This document shows, in pieces, positions 9,517 to 18,416 of a stretch of 64,000 nucleotides of DNA. The stretch comes from Maricaulis maris (GTDB lineage: Bacteria; Pseudomonadota; Alphaproteobacteria; Caulobacterales; Maricaulaceae): positions 1 to 64,000 of the forward strand of contig NZ_RBIM01000009.1 in NCBI RefSeq assembly GCF_003634045.1. The letters are read 5' to 3'. A program made the position numbers and the translations under genes. The notes beneath the pieces are model-generated. The model was not told the origin of the DNA and did not search any database. It saw only the letters and a list, made by a program, of their open reading frames with translations. How positions within the stretch are numbered: position 1 is the stretch's first letter; each line of letters starts with the position of its first letter.

Positions 9517-10449
9517 ATGCTTCCGACTTCCCGCATTCGCCAGCTGGCGTCCGCAACCCTGTCCGCAGCCCTCCTGGCTGGCGGTGCCCTGCTTGCGCCG
9601 GCCGCCCAGGCCCAACAGGCTGATTATTCGCAGATCGAGGCTGATCCGGCGATCTGGCACCTCTCCGATGCGGATTCCGATGTTTATGTGTTCGGCACGT
9701 TCCACATTCTGCCGCCAAGCCTGGAGTGGTTGACGCCGGAGATCCGCGACCTGCTGGCCAGCGCCGATACGCTTTATCTTGAAGCCGATGTGCACTCGGC
9801 CGAGAGCCAGGCCCTGTTGCAGCAATTGGTGATGCAGCACGGCCTCAATCCGCAGGGCGTGACCCTGTCCTCGCAATTGTCCGAGTCCGCCAATGCGGCA
9901 CTTGCCGAGTTGGCGCCGACGATTGGCTTCGCACCGGCCATGCTGGAGCCCATGCGGCCCTGGCTCGCCCAGGTCATGCTGGCGGTGGGGCAGATGCAGG
10001 CGTTGGGGCTGGACCCCAATTCCGGCGCCGAGACCCGGCTGTTGGCGCAGGTTCAGGGCACGTCTACACAAATGGGGTATTTTGAAACGCCGGCCGAGCA
10101 GATCGGCTTCCTTGCCGGCATGCCGGACGATGTCCAGGCCCAGGCCTTCGAGCAAGGTCTGGAAGACCTCGCGGAATTGCCGCAAATGCTGGAACTCCTG
10201 GTAACCGCTTGGGCCATGGGCGACATGGACGTGCTTGATCGCGAGATCAATACATCGATGCGTGACGAGGCGCCGGAGGCCTACCAGGTCATGATCGTTG
10301 GCCGGAACGAGAACTGGATCCCCCAGATCGCTGAGATCATGGATGGCGAAGGGACTGTCTTCATCGCCGTCGGTGCCGCGCATCTGCCGGGCGAGCACGG
10401 CGTCATTCAGCTCCTGCGCGAAGCGGGTTTCGAAGTCTCGCGCCAATAG
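9517..10449 (+). CDS. TraB/GumN family exported protein
   Basis: A secreted or periplasmic protein of the TraB/GumN superfamily. A signal peptide is visible (basic SRIRQLAS, then a long Ala/Leu core, with a likely cleavage after AAQAQ). The mature part starts with IWHLSDADSDVYVFGTFHILP, the family GTFH motif, and ends with VFIAVGAAHLPGEHGVIQLL, the second conserved GAAHL-GE motif. I prefer the ATG at 9517 because AGAGG lies six bases upstream; an ATG at 9487 adds ten residues. Members have been proposed to be metal-dependent peptidases related to Tiki proteins. The substrate here is unknown. Confidence 0.85.
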   Translation: MLPTSRIRQLASATLSAALLAGGALLAPAAQAQQADYSQIEADPAIWHLSDADSDVYVFGTFHILPPSLEWLTPEIRDLLASADTLYLEADVHSAESQALLQQLVMQHGLNPQGVTLSSQLSESANAALAELAPTIGFAPAMLEPMRPWLAQVMLAVGQMQALGLDPNSGAETRLLAQVQGTSTQMGYFETPAEQIGFLAGMPDDVQAQAFEQGLEDLAELPQMLELLVTAWAMGDMDVLDREINTSMRDEAPEAYQVMIVGRNENWIPQIAEIMDGEGTVFIAVGAAHLPGEHGVIQLLREAGFEVSRQ

Positions 10450-10461
10450 GGTCCGACCGGG

Positions 10462-10487
10462 CCGGGTGACTCGAACGGGTCACCCGG
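10462..10487 (+). terminator. Intergenic hairpin after the TraB/GumN gene
   Basis: A perfect 9-bp stem (CCGGGTGAC pairing with GTCACCCGG around an 8-base loop) begins 12 bases after the stop codon. There is no T-run after it, so it is only a weak candidate for intrinsic termination and might instead be a 3'-end stabiliser. Confidence 0.4.
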
Positions 10488-10569
10488 TATCGACGCTGGC
10501 TTCGCTCTGCGTTATAGCGGCGCGGCTTTACCCGTGCGGGACATCCGCGCCGTCAGATGGAGCGCCGAA

Positions 10570-11346
10570 ATGGGCTACAAGACGATCCAGTACAAAACCG
10601 AGGGCCGAGTGGGTGTGATCACGCTCAACCGCCCCGAGGCGCTCAATGCGCTGTGCGACGAGCTGACCACGGAACTGGCCGCGGCGCTGGCTGCCTGCGA
10701 GGCCGATGATGATATCGGTTGTGTCGTGTTGACCGGGTCGAAGAAAGCCTTCGCCGCCGGCGCCGATATCAAGGAATTGCAGTCGCGCGACATGGTCGGC
10801 CTCTACAACAAGGATCCGTTCGCGGAGACCTGGGAGGCTGTGGCCCGTTTCCGCAAGCCGATCATCGCGGCTGTTTCAGGTTATGCGCTCGGTGGCGGCT
10901 GCGAGATCGCGATGATGTGCGATTTCATCATCGCCTCCGCGACGGCGAAATTCGGTCAGCCCGAGATCAATCTCGGCGTCATGCCAGGGTCCGGTGGCAC
11001 GCAGCGGCTGCCGCGCGCCGTCGGCAAGGCCAAGGCCATGGACATGTGCCTGACCGGCCGGATGATGGATGCCGAAGAGGCGGAGCGGGCCGGTCTGGTC
11101 TCCCGCGTCGTGCCGGCAGATGATTTCATGGACGTGGTGATGGAAGCGGCTGAAGCCATTGCTTCCAAGTCATTGCCGGTTGCCATGATGACGAAGGAGG
11201 CGGTCAATCGCTCCTTCGAGATCGGCCTGACCGAAGGGGTTCGTTTCGAGCGCCGGGTGTTCATGTCGCAATTCGCGCTGGAAGATCAGAAAGAAGGCAT
11301 GGCTGCCTTCGCCGAAAAACGGGCTGCTCATTTCAAGCATCGCTAG
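10570..11346 (+). CDS. Enoyl-CoA hydratase
   Basis: Crotonase-fold enzyme that hydrates trans-2-enoyl-CoA in beta-oxidation. [11 protein letters not shown] is the oxyanion-hole strand. [15 protein letters not shown] carries the first catalytic Glu, and [19 protein letters not shown] carries the second Glu and the family signature. I chose the ATG at 10570 (MGYKTIQYK), giving 258 residues, the standard length; the open frame extends upstream only through a GTG. It lies just before rpsT on the same strand. Confidence 0.94.
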   Translation: MGYKTIQYKTEGRVGVITLNRPEALNALCDELTTELAAALAACEADDDIGCVVLTGSKKAFAAGADIKELQSRDMVGLYNKDPFAETWEAVARFRKPIIAAVSGYALGGGCEIAMMCDFIIASATAKFGQPEINLGVMPGSGGTQRLPRAVGKAKAMDMCLTGRMMDAEEAERAGLVSRVVPADDFMDVVMEAAEAIASKSLPVAMMTKEAVNRSFEIGLTEGVRFERRVFMSQFALEDQKEGMAAFAEKRAAHFKHR

Positions 11347-11455
11347 GCGGCAAGAGACAAAGGGCGGTTGACGCCCCGCCCGCAAGGGCCTATACGCCGC
11401 CGCTCACGGATTTCGCCGGGAACATCGTCCCGGCCGCATGAAGAGGTTTACATCC

Positions 11456-11722
11456 ATGGCCAACACCAACTCGGCCAAGAAAATGGTCCGCAAGATCGCT
11501 CGCCGGACGGCCGTCAACAAGGCGCGTCGTTCGCGTGTCCGGACCTTTGTCAAAAAGGTCGAGATGGCGATCACCGCTGGCGACCAGGCTGCCGCCAAGA
11601 CCGCACTGGTCGAGGCTGAGTCCGAGCTGATGCGTGCTGTCGGCAAGGGCATCTACCACAAGAATACCGGTTCGCGGAAAGTCTCCCGCCTGTCGGCCCG
11701 CGTGAAGTCGATGTCGGCCTGA
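11456..11722 (+). CDS. rpsT: 30S ribosomal protein S20
   Basis: Small basic ribosomal protein that binds 16S rRNA. The product [21 protein letters not shown]... is 88 residues, the expected length. [17 protein letters not shown] and [16 protein letters not shown] are the conserved RNA-binding segments. The ATG at 11456 is preceded by AAGAGG about 8 bases upstream; an earlier in-frame ATG at 11438 would add a tail not seen in S20. rpsT immediately upstream of dnaA is a common alphaproteobacterial order. Confidence 0.97.
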   Translation: MANTNSAKKMVRKIARRTAVNKARRSRVRTFVKKVEMAITAGDQAAAKTALVEAESELMRAVGKGIYHKNTGSRKVSRLSARVKSMSA

Positions 11723-11753
11723 TCCGACAAGCATCGGCAATGCGGAATGAATG

Positions 11754-11789
11754 ATACGCCCGGGGCACACGCCTCGGGCGTATTTTTTT
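11754..11789 (+). terminator. Rho-independent terminator of rpsT
   Basis: The stem ATACGCCCG (11754-11762) pairs perfectly with CGGGCGTAT (11775-11783), and six T residues follow (11784-11789). It lies 32 bases after the rpsT stop, so it separates rpsT transcription from dnaA. Confidence 0.92.
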
Positions 11790-12213
11790 GTGCGCGTGCG
11801 TAGGCGGAGTGTCCTTTTTTTCGCAGTCGCGGCATCGCTGCGCTTTATGAATTAATCTGCGTACGGAGGGGTTGCCAAACGGCGGAAGAGTCGTCCCGGG
11901 GCCCAAATTCGGGTAACGTCAGGTAAGTAAAAAGGACCAATTGCATTGTCGCAATTCCGTCATAAAGCCCAAGCTTCGATCCGATCACGGATTTCCCGTG
12001 TCAAGCGAAGAATCTCGGATTTTGGAAGCTGAATCATGTTGACCGAAACGGGCCTCGGAGTAACCTTTGGGCTCCTGAGGGCGACTATTCCCATGCGGAA
12101 AAATTTCCGGTAGCGGCACGACTGGGTGTAGTGCTGCGAGCGGGGGGATTTTGCCAAAATTACAAACACATAGCTTTCGCAAATGCGAGAGAAAAACAAA
12201 AGTGTGACCCACG
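11790..12213 (+). promoter_or_regulatory. dnaA upstream region with three GANTC sites
   Basis: A gene-free stretch of 424 bases between the rpsT terminator and dnaA. It contains GANTC sites at 11888-11892, 12010-12014 and 12031-12035. Established knowledge: CcrM methylates GANTC in alphaproteobacteria, and the methylation state of the dnaA promoter affects dnaA transcription in Caulobacter. A short hairpin (12175-12192, 7 bp with one G-U pair) lies in the probable leader just before the start codon. I found no convincing DnaA-box cluster, so I do not call this oriC. Confidence 0.6.
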
Positions 12214-13659
12214 ATGGCATTGAACAAATTGGCTGTTTCCGAGGCAAAAACCGCCACCCTTGACGGGGTGGACGCAGGCGGGATTTCTGCGATCTGGCGC
12301 CGGGTGCGCGCCCATTTGCGTGAAGAGTGTGGACCTGCCCTGTATTCGCAGGAGATCGCGCGTCTGCGGGTCCGGCTGACCGAGACCGGCGCGCTTATCA
12401 TCATCGCGCCGAGCAGTTTCAACCGGGATTGGGTTGAAGATCACTGGGGTGCCCGAATTCGCGCGCTTTGGGCTGAACTCGATACCACGCATCGCGAAAT
12501 TCTCCTGCGCTCCGAAGGCGAGGATCAGCCGCAACCAATGGTCGCTTCGCGCTCGTCCGTGTCCGGACAGTCGGCGGCGCCCGTGCGGGCCGTTGCGACA
12601 GCCGCGCCCGCCGGTTCCGGTGACACGGCCCTGATCGATGCCCGCTTCAGCTTCGACAGTTTCCGCGTCGGTCCGGCCAATGAAGTCGCCGCCGCCGCTG
12701 CACGGACCATGGTCGGTGCAGCGACGCCGCCCTTCAACCCGGTTTTCTTCTATGGCGATTATGGTGTCGGCAAGACCCATCTCCTGCATGCTGTTGCGAC
12801 GGCGGTTCAAAACAATTCCCGGCCGCGCAAGGCGCTCTATCTGACGGCTGAGGAATTTCTCTCGGGCTTTGTCACTGCGATGCGCGCCCGCGACACGATC
12901 TCTTTCAAGGAAACGGTGCGCGGCGTCGATGTCCTGCTGATCGACGATGTGCATTTCATCGCCGGCAAGCCCAAGACCGAGGATGAGTTCCTGCACACGA
13001 TCGCCGCCCTGGTGGCCGAGAACAAGCAGGTCGTCCTGGCTTCGCACAAGCCGCCGGCCGAGCTGCAGATGCAGGATGAGCGTTTGCGTTCCCTGCTCAC
13101 CGGCGGTCTGTCCTGCCCGTTGGGCAAGCCCGATCTCGACCTGCGTCGCCAGATTCTCGATTGCAAGATCGCGCAGGCCACCTGTCACTACCCGACGTTT
13201 GACGTGTCCGAGGCAGTCCGTGACTTCCTGGCCGCCCGCATCACCTCCAGCCCGCGCGAGATGGAAGGCGTTCTCAACAATGTTATCTGCCGCACGGCCC
13301 TGATCGGACAACCGGTCACGATGGAGGTCGTGTCGACGGCGCTGCGCGAATTGTCGCTCAGCTCGGAGCGTCGCCTGACGGTCGATGAGATCCAGAAAGT
13401 CGTGGCGACCCATTTCGGTATCACGCCGGCCGACATCTGCTCGAAGCGCCGGACCCAGTCGGTCGTCCGTCCGCGCCATATCGCGATGTATCTGGCCAAG
13501 ACGCTGACGACGCGATCGCTGCCGGATATCGGGCGCCGCTTTGGTGGCCGGGATCATTCGACGGTGATCCATGCGGTGTCAAAAGTGAGCCAGATGATTG
13601 ATGCCGGTGACCCGGTCGGCGACGAGATCGATGCGTTGACCCGGGAGCTACAGGGCTGA
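12214..13659 (+). CDS. dnaA: Chromosomal replication initiator protein DnaA
   Basis: AAA+ initiator that binds and opens oriC. In 481 residues all four domains are seen: an N-terminal helicase-loading domain (IWRRVRAHLREECG...), a Ala/Pro/Ser-rich linker near 110-135, the AAA+ core with Walker A GDYGVGKTHLL and Walker B VLLIDDVHFIAGK, and the DNA-binding domain IV with the signature RHIAMYLAKTLTTRSLPDIG followed by GGRDHSTVIHAV. The start ATG at 12214 gives the expected N-terminus. It is followed by dnaN after about 190 bases. Confidence 0.97.
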   Translation: MALNKLAVSEAKTATLDGVDAGGISAIWRRVRAHLREECGPALYSQEIARLRVRLTETGALIIIAPSSFNRDWVEDHWGARIRALWAELDTTHREILLRSEGEDQPQPMVASRSSVSGQSAAPVRAVATAAPAGSGDTALIDARFSFDSFRVGPANEVAAAAARTMVGAATPPFNPVFFYGDYGVGKTHLLHAVATAVQNNSRPRKALYLTAEEFLSGFVTAMRARDTISFKETVRGVDVLLIDDVHFIAGKPKTEDEFLHTIAALVAENKQVVLASHKPPAELQMQDERLRSLLTGGLSCPLGKPDLDLRRQILDCKIAQATCHYPTFDVSEAVRDFLAARITSSPREMEGVLNNVICRTALIGQPVTMEVVSTALRELSLSSERRLTVDEIQKVVATHFGITPADICSKRRTQSVVRPRHIAMYLAKTLTTRSLPDIGRRFGGRDHSTVIHAVSKVSQMIDAGDPVGDEIDALTRELQG

Positions 13660-13851
13660 GACGGGCCGCCCCGGCCCGGAAATTCGCGTTAACGCTGGAT
13701 AAACCTCTTGCGATTGCGCGAATTCATGTATCCTCTCTGACCCATCCCGAAGGCACGGGCCGATCACGCCTTGTGCCGTCACGACAGACAAAGATCTTCG
13801 ACGTAGATTCAGGAAGCTGACGCAGAAGACGTTGAAAGCGGAACGCGAGAT

Positions 13852-14970
13852 ATGAAGCTGACGATCGAGCGCGCGACGCTCCTCAAGGCACTGGGCCATG
13901 TTCAGGCGGTAGTCGAAAAGCGCAATACCATCCCGATCCTGTCGAATGTGCTAATCTCGGCCGGTCCCGACGGGGCCAGCTTTGCGGCCACCGATCTGGA
14001 TATAGAGATCCTCGAGACCACTGATGCCAGTTGCGATGGCGAAGGCCTGGTCACGGCGCCGGCCCATACACTCTACGACATCACCCGCAAACTCCCTGAC
14101 GGCGCCGATGTGACGCTGGAAATGACGAGTGGCGATCCGCGCCTGACGCTGAAGGCCGGTCGGTCCAGCTTCTCGCTGCCCTCGCTGCCGCCCGGTGATT
14201 TCCCCGTAATGCCGACCGAGGACCTGGAGCACCGTTTCAAGGTGCCGGCGCGTGAGTTGGCCCGCCTGATCGACAAGACGCGGTTTGCGATCTCGACCGA
14301 AGAGACGCGTTATTATCTCAACGGCATCCATTTGCACGCCGCCGAGCAGGACGGTCGCAAGACCTTGCGCGCCGTGGCCACGGATGGTGTCCGCCTCGCC
14401 CTTGCCGAGGTTGATCTGCCGGACGGTGCGACCGGCATGCCGGGCGTGATTGTACCGCGCAAAACCGTGCAGGAGGTCAAGCGCCTGCTCGAGGATGCCG
14501 ATGACGAGGTCGAGGTGTCGGTCTCCGAGGGCAAGATCCGTTTCCGTCTCGGCAAGGCGGTGCTGACCTCCAAGCTGATCGATGGCGCCTTCCCCGACTA
14601 TGAGCGCGTCATTCCGCGCGGCAATACGCGATTGATGTCGGTCGAGAACAAGCGCTTTGCCGAAGCGGTGGATCGTGTTGCGACAATCTCGGTCGAGAAG
14701 TCGCGTTCGGTGAAACTCTCGCTCGGTGCCGATGCGCTGACCCTCGCGGTCAACAATCCGGAAAGCGGTCAGGCCGAGGAAGAACTCGCCGTGTCCTATT
14801 CCGATGAGGGTTTCGCGATCGGCTTCAATGCCCGTTACATGCTGGATGTCGCCTCGCAGATCGAAGGCGATGAAGCGCGTTTCCACTTCGCTGATGCCGC
14901 CTCACCGGCCCTGGTCACCGACAGTGGTGATCCGGATGCGCTTTATGTGCTGATGCCGTTGCGAGTGTGA
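13852..14970 (+). CDS. dnaN: DNA polymerase III beta subunit (sliding clamp)
   Basis: Ring-shaped processivity clamp. The 372-residue protein begins MKLTIERATLLKALGHVQAV, has the RNTIPILSNVLI segment of domain 1, and the C-terminal end DALYVLMPLRV, typical of beta clamps. Its TGA stop (14968-14970) overlaps a GTG (14967) of the recF frame, so dnaN and recF are translationally linked. The 190-base gap before it may hold its own promoter and contains a GATTC (GANTC) at 13806-13810. Confidence 0.97.
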   Translation: MKLTIERATLLKALGHVQAVVEKRNTIPILSNVLISAGPDGASFAATDLDIEILETTDASCDGEGLVTAPAHTLYDITRKLPDGADVTLEMTSGDPRLTLKAGRSSFSLPSLPPGDFPVMPTEDLEHRFKVPARELARLIDKTRFAISTEETRYYLNGIHLHAAEQDGRKTLRAVATDGVRLALAEVDLPDGATGMPGVIVPRKTVQEVKRLLEDADDEVEVSVSEGKIRFRLGKAVLTSKLIDGAFPDYERVIPRGNTRLMSVENKRFAEAVDRVATISVEKSRSVKLSLGADALTLAVNNPESGQAEEELAVSYSDEGFAIGFNARYMLDVASQIEGDEARFHFADAASPALVTDSGDPDALYVLMPLRV

Positions 14971-14990
14971 CGGACGACGCTGGCACCGTG

Positions 14991-16139
14991 ATGACTGAGA
15001 CACCGCCGCCGGTTCCGCCTGCGGCGGTTCGTCGTTTGCGGCTGACCAATTTTCGCAGTTATGCCGATCTCGACCTCGATCTCGACGTCGCGCCGGTAGC
15101 GCTGTTCGGGGAGAACGGGGCCGGCAAGACCAATCTGCTCGAGGCCCTGTCCTTCCTGGCGCCCGGTCGTGGTCTGCGTTCGGCCGGAGCCGACGGGGTC
15201 GCGCTCAAGCAGGACGGCGTGGTGGCGTCGGAATGGGCCGTCTTTGCCGAAGCCGATACGCTTGAAGGTGGTTATCGGCTGGGTGTCGGCGCGCGGGGTT
15301 CGGCGCGGCGCGAGACCCGGATCGATGGCGAGCCTGCGGCCCAGAATGTTCTGGCGCGCCTGCTGCCGATGATCTGGCTGACCCCGGCCCAGGACCGCCT
15401 GTTCGCCGGGCCGCGCGCTGACCGGCTGAAATTCTTCGACCGTCTGGTCCACGCCGCCGATCCGGCGCATGGCGATGCGGCCGGGGCCTATGAAAAAAGC
15501 CGGGTGCGGCGCCAACGCCTGCTTGACGAGGGTGGCCAGGACCCCGCCTGGCTGGGGGCGATCGAGGTCGAGATGGCCGGACATGGTGTTGCCATGGCGG
15601 CGGCCCGGCTGGATGCGCTGATCCGCCTGCAGGGCGAGATCGACCGGCGTCCGGAGGGCGTGTTTCCGCAAGCCGACCTGGCGCTCGACGGCGCCGTTGA
15701 GGCGGATCTGGCTGACGGCATCACGGCGGCCGAGGCGGAAGATCGATTTCTGCTCGCCCTGCGGGACGGGCGTCGCCGTGATGGTGCGGCGGGACGGACC
15801 CTGACGCGTGGTCCGCACCGCACCGAACTGCTGGCGCGTCATCGCGGCAAGGATCAGCCGGCGGGTGATTGTTCAACCGGTGAGCAAAAAGCCCTCATCC
15901 TCACCCTGGCCCTCGCCCAGGCCCGGGCCCTCGGGCAGCAATGGGGCGTCGCGCCCCTGTTATTGTTCGATGAGGCTTGTGCCCATCTCGACGCAACCCG
16001 ACGCGAGGGCTTGGCCGCCGAAATCCTTGCATCCGGCTCGCAGGCCTGGTTGACCGGTGTCGAGCGGGTCCTGTTCGATCCGTTCGGTCCGGCCATCCAG
16101 TATCACGAGGTTCGTGGCGGCAAAGTGTGCCCGGCCTAG
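14991..16139 (+). CDS. recF: DNA replication and repair protein RecF
   Basis: ABC-type ATPase of the RecFOR pathway that loads RecA at gaps. Walker A GENGAGKTNLLEAL is near the N-terminus, preceded by the typical RLRLTNFRSYADLDLDL. The ABC signature is CSTGEQKALILTL and Walker B is PLLLFDEACAHLD. I list the ATG at 14991; a GTG at 14967 overlapping the dnaN stop would add eight residues. The stop TAG overlaps by two bases the stop of the convergent downstream gene at a shared CTAG. Confidence 0.94.
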   Translation: MTETPPPVPPAAVRRLRLTNFRSYADLDLDLDVAPVALFGENGAGKTNLLEALSFLAPGRGLRSAGADGVALKQDGVVASEWAVFAEADTLEGGYRLGVGARGSARRETRIDGEPAAQNVLARLLPMIWLTPAQDRLFAGPRADRLKFFDRLVHAADPAHGDAAGAYEKSRVRRQRLLDEGGQDPAWLGAIEVEMAGHGVAMAAARLDALIRLQGEIDRRPEGVFPQADLALDGAVEADLADGITAAEAEDRFLLALRDGRRRDGAAGRTLTRGPHRTELLARHRGKDQPAGDCSTGEQKALILTLALAQARALGQQWGVAPLLLFDEACAHLDATRREGLAAEILASGSQAWLTGVERVLFDPFGPAIQYHEVRGGKVCPA

Positions 16140-16897
16140 GCCGGGAGTGCCTCTGCTTCACTGGTCGGGACGCAGGCATCGGCGTCCTCATGCGCATCAA
16201 CCAGTGCCACCAGCGCGCCGGCCAGTGCGTCGGCGAGGATGTGAATGATCATTGCCGGCCACAGCGACCCGCCGATCAGCACGACGGCCGTCATGAACAG
16301 CGTGATCGGGGTGATGCGGAGCATGCCGGACAGCCCCTGATAGGCATGTGCCAGAATGAAGACCGCCATCGAAGCGAGCGCGGCTGCCCAGACCGGCATG
16401 ACCAGCGCCAGCGTGGCGATCAGGAAGCCGCGGAAAATCACTTCCTCCGTGATCCCGGCGGTCAGCGACAGGAATTGAAAGCCCGCATGATCCCCGACTG
16501 TACGAGGTCGGATCAGGTCGAAGCCGTCGGCCGTGTAGAAATCGCGGCGCAGCTTGATGCGGGCCTCGCGGTCAAGCGCGGTGCCAAGCAGGGCGTACAG
16601 TGCATATGCAATGGACACCGCGACCAGGCCCCAGACCAGCCAGCCGGTCCAGCCTGACGTGGCCTGGAGGCCGATTGCTGACAGGGGCTGCCCCGCCAAA
16701 ATCCAACAGATGAAGCAGATAATGCACAGAAGCCAAAGCGTGATCGACGTGTCTCGATACTGGCGTTGGACCGGCTTGCGCGGTGCGTCCGGTCCGAGCA
16801 GACGATGCCGCAGGTCGCGGTACACGATGAAGCCGAAGACAAGGGTGATGGCGGCCAGTCCACCGAGGAGTGCAGGTTGGTCGAGCAGGGGTTGCAT
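16136..16897 (-). CDS. CPBP-family intramembrane metalloprotease (CAAX-like)
   Basis: Polytopic membrane protein with the CPBP/Abi2 signature. GITEEVIFRGFLIATL carries the paired Glu and the Arg (EExxxR), HAYQG supplies the first histidine motif, and IHILADALAG the last. Two further membrane segments lie at the N-terminus (LLGGLAAITLVFGFIVY and TLWLLCIICFICWILAG). The start ATG at 16897 has AAAGGG upstream; a longer open frame into the tetR promoter is not credible. Members process peptides or act in bacteriocin self-protection; the substrate is unknown. It is divergent from a TetR regulator. Confidence 0.83.
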   Translation of the reverse strand: MQPLLDQPALLGGLAAITLVFGFIVYRDLRHRLLGPDAPRKPVQRQYRDTSITLWLLCIICFICWILAGQPLSAIGLQATSGWTGWLVWGLVAVSIAYALYALLGTALDREARIKLRRDFYTADGFDLIRPRTVGDHAGFQFLSLTAGITEEVIFRGFLIATLALVMPVWAAALASMAVFILAHAYQGLSGMLRITPITLFMTAVVLIGGSLWPAMIIHILADALAGALVALVDAHEDADACVPTSEAEALPA

Positions 16898-16961
16898 GGG
16901 ATGCCCTTTCTGTGTGGATTGACCCTGCCAAGGGTCGCATGCGATCAATGTCGATAACGAG

Positions 16962-16983
16962 AATGAGAATTCGCATTCACATT
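16962..16983. promoter_or_regulatory. Palindromic operator between the CPBP protease and tetR genes
   Basis: AATGAGAAT and ATTCACATT form inverted half-sites with a 4-base spacer (8 of 9 pairs match), centred between the two divergent genes and about 17 bases from the tetR start. A TetR dimer typically binds such a site to repress itself and the divergent neighbour. It also resembles a Fur-type box, so metal regulation is a second possibility. Confidence 0.5.
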
Positions 16984-16999
16984 TAGAGATGGAGTCGAT

Positions 17000-17638
17000 G
17001 TGAGTCAAGGCACCAAGCCGGCCCGGCAGGAAAGATCGCGTCAGACCCGTGACCGGCTGGTCGCGGCCCTTGATGCATGCCTGCGCGAAAAGCCCTTTGC
17101 CGACATCACGATAGCCGAATTGGCGGAGACGGCCGGCCTGTCGGTCGGCGCGGTCTATCGGCGCTTTGAGAACAAGGACGCCTTCATCCCGGTGATCTTC
17201 GAGCTTTACCGTGCTCGCCTGGATGCCTTCATGGCGGGCGACGGGCGCGTCGAGGTCGACCCGGCCGCCGGGTTGCGGCAGGCGCTGCACACGGCTTGCG
17301 CGGTCGGCTGGCAATTCCTGGTCCGTCACGGCTATCTGGTCCGGGCCGCCCATCTCCATGCCCGCCTCCGCCCGGACCTAATCGGTGATGACTGGGAGGA
17401 ATTGCTCGACCAGGCCCGCCAGTCGGCGCACCAGCTGATCGCCCTGTTCCGGGATGAGGTGAAGCGACGTGATCCTGACGAGGCGGCCCAGATGTTCACC
17501 TATCTGATGAACACGCTGCCGATCGAACGGGCCCTCTATCCCGAGGAAGGGGCGGCGGTGGTTCTGACGCTGAGCGATGAGCGCTTCGTCGCGGCCATCG
17601 CTGACACGCTCTACGGCTATCTCGTCACTGCAGACTGA
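17000..17638 (+). CDS. TetR/AcrR family transcriptional regulator
   Basis: A 212-residue one-component regulator. The N-terminal HTH is clear: QTRDRLVAALDACLREKPFADITIAELAETAGLSVGAVYRRFENKD is a canonical TetR domain (the GLSVGAVYRRFENKD recognition-helix region is nearly consensus). The C-terminal helical ligand-binding domain is not assignable. Translation starts at a GTG (17000); no in-frame ATG fits. It is divergent from the CPBP gene with a palindrome in between and upstream of a LysE exporter on the same strand, so one of these is the likely target. Confidence 0.9.
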   Translation: MSQGTKPARQERSRQTRDRLVAALDACLREKPFADITIAELAETAGLSVGAVYRRFENKDAFIPVIFELYRARLDAFMAGDGRVEVDPAAGLRQALHTACAVGWQFLVRHGYLVRAAHLHARLRPDLIGDDWEELLDQARQSAHQLIALFRDEVKRRDPDEAAQMFTYLMNTLPIERALYPEEGAAVVLTLSDERFVAAIADTLYGYLVTAD

Positions 17639-17697
17639 CGCGACGCGACAGGCGTTTACACGCTATAGCGGCGGCAACCCAGTGTGTGCGAGGCGTG

Positions 17698-18321
17698 ATG
17701 ACCGTCCAGACCCTGTTCCTGTTTGCCGGCGCCTTGCTGGTGTTGTTCATCACGCCCGGACCGGGCATTGCGGCGATGATTGCCCGCACGCTGGATACCG
17801 GTCCCTGGCATGCCGCCATGTATGGCGCCGGCATCATGTTGGGTGATATTTTCTGGTTCACCTTGGCGGTTACCGGCCTGTCAGCCATCGCCACCCAGCT
17901 GACCGCCTTCTGGCTCATCGCCAAAATTGTCGGAGCGGCCTATCTCGGCTGGATGGCCTTCAAGGCCTTCTGGAGTGCCTGGACCGGGGCGCGACCCAAG
18001 CCGGTCTTCAAGGTCGGGTCAAAAAGTGGTTGGGCGACGACCTTTCTCGCCGGCGTCGCCATGCCGCTGTCCAACCCCAAGCCGATTGTCTTTTACCTGA
18101 CCCTGGTGCCGGCCTTCATCCCGATCGAGGCGATCACGCCGGTAAGCTATGTGGTGATGCTTTTGATCATGCTGGCGATGGCCGTGCCGACGGCGGGCTT
18201 CTATATCGGCTTGGCGCACCGTGCCCGAAACTGGTTGTCGACGCCGCAGGTGCGGCGCGGCGCAGACATCATCACCGGCTGTGTCATGACCGGCATCGCC
18301 CTGCTTCTGGTTTTGCGCTAG
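17698..18321 (+). CDS. LysE/RhtB family amino-acid exporter
   Basis: A small inner-membrane exporter with six hydrophobic segments. ITPGPGIAAMIARTLDTGPWHAAMYGAGIMLGD is the hallmark of the LysE family (the PGP motif and the following Gly-rich turn), and FLAGVAMPLSNPKPIVFYLTLVPAFI contains the NPK motif. I use the ATG at 17698; an upstream GTG at 17686 adds four residues. The exported substrate (basic amino acid, homoserine or threonine) cannot be told from sequence alone. Confidence 0.92.
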   Translation: MTVQTLFLFAGALLVLFITPGPGIAAMIARTLDTGPWHAAMYGAGIMLGDIFWFTLAVTGLSAIATQLTAFWLIAKIVGAAYLGWMAFKAFWSAWTGARPKPVFKVGSKSGWATTFLAGVAMPLSNPKPIVFYLTLVPAFIPIEAITPVSYVVMLLIMLAMAVPTAGFYIGLAHRARNWLSTPQVRRGADIITGCVMTGIALLLVLR

Positions 18322-18416
18322 GACCGGGTCCGAAGCGTTCCGCGCGCGCGTGCATTGGCATTTGAAACCGGCGCCAAAGCGGCACACACTCCGGCGCGTA
18401 TCAGCAGGGCTGTTTC

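Noticed and set aside
11790-12213. oriC
   Set aside because: No cluster of DnaA boxes or AT-rich unwinding element was found. In related organisms oriC often lies elsewhere.
11960-12247. A 95-residue minus-strand ORF in the dnaA upstream region
   Set aside because: It overlaps the dnaA start, has no recognisable family and no good ribosome-binding site, so I treat the region as regulatory.
12160-13572. A 470-residue minus-strand ORF across dnaA
   Set aside because: It is a shadow of dnaA, whose motifs are all intact on the plus strand.
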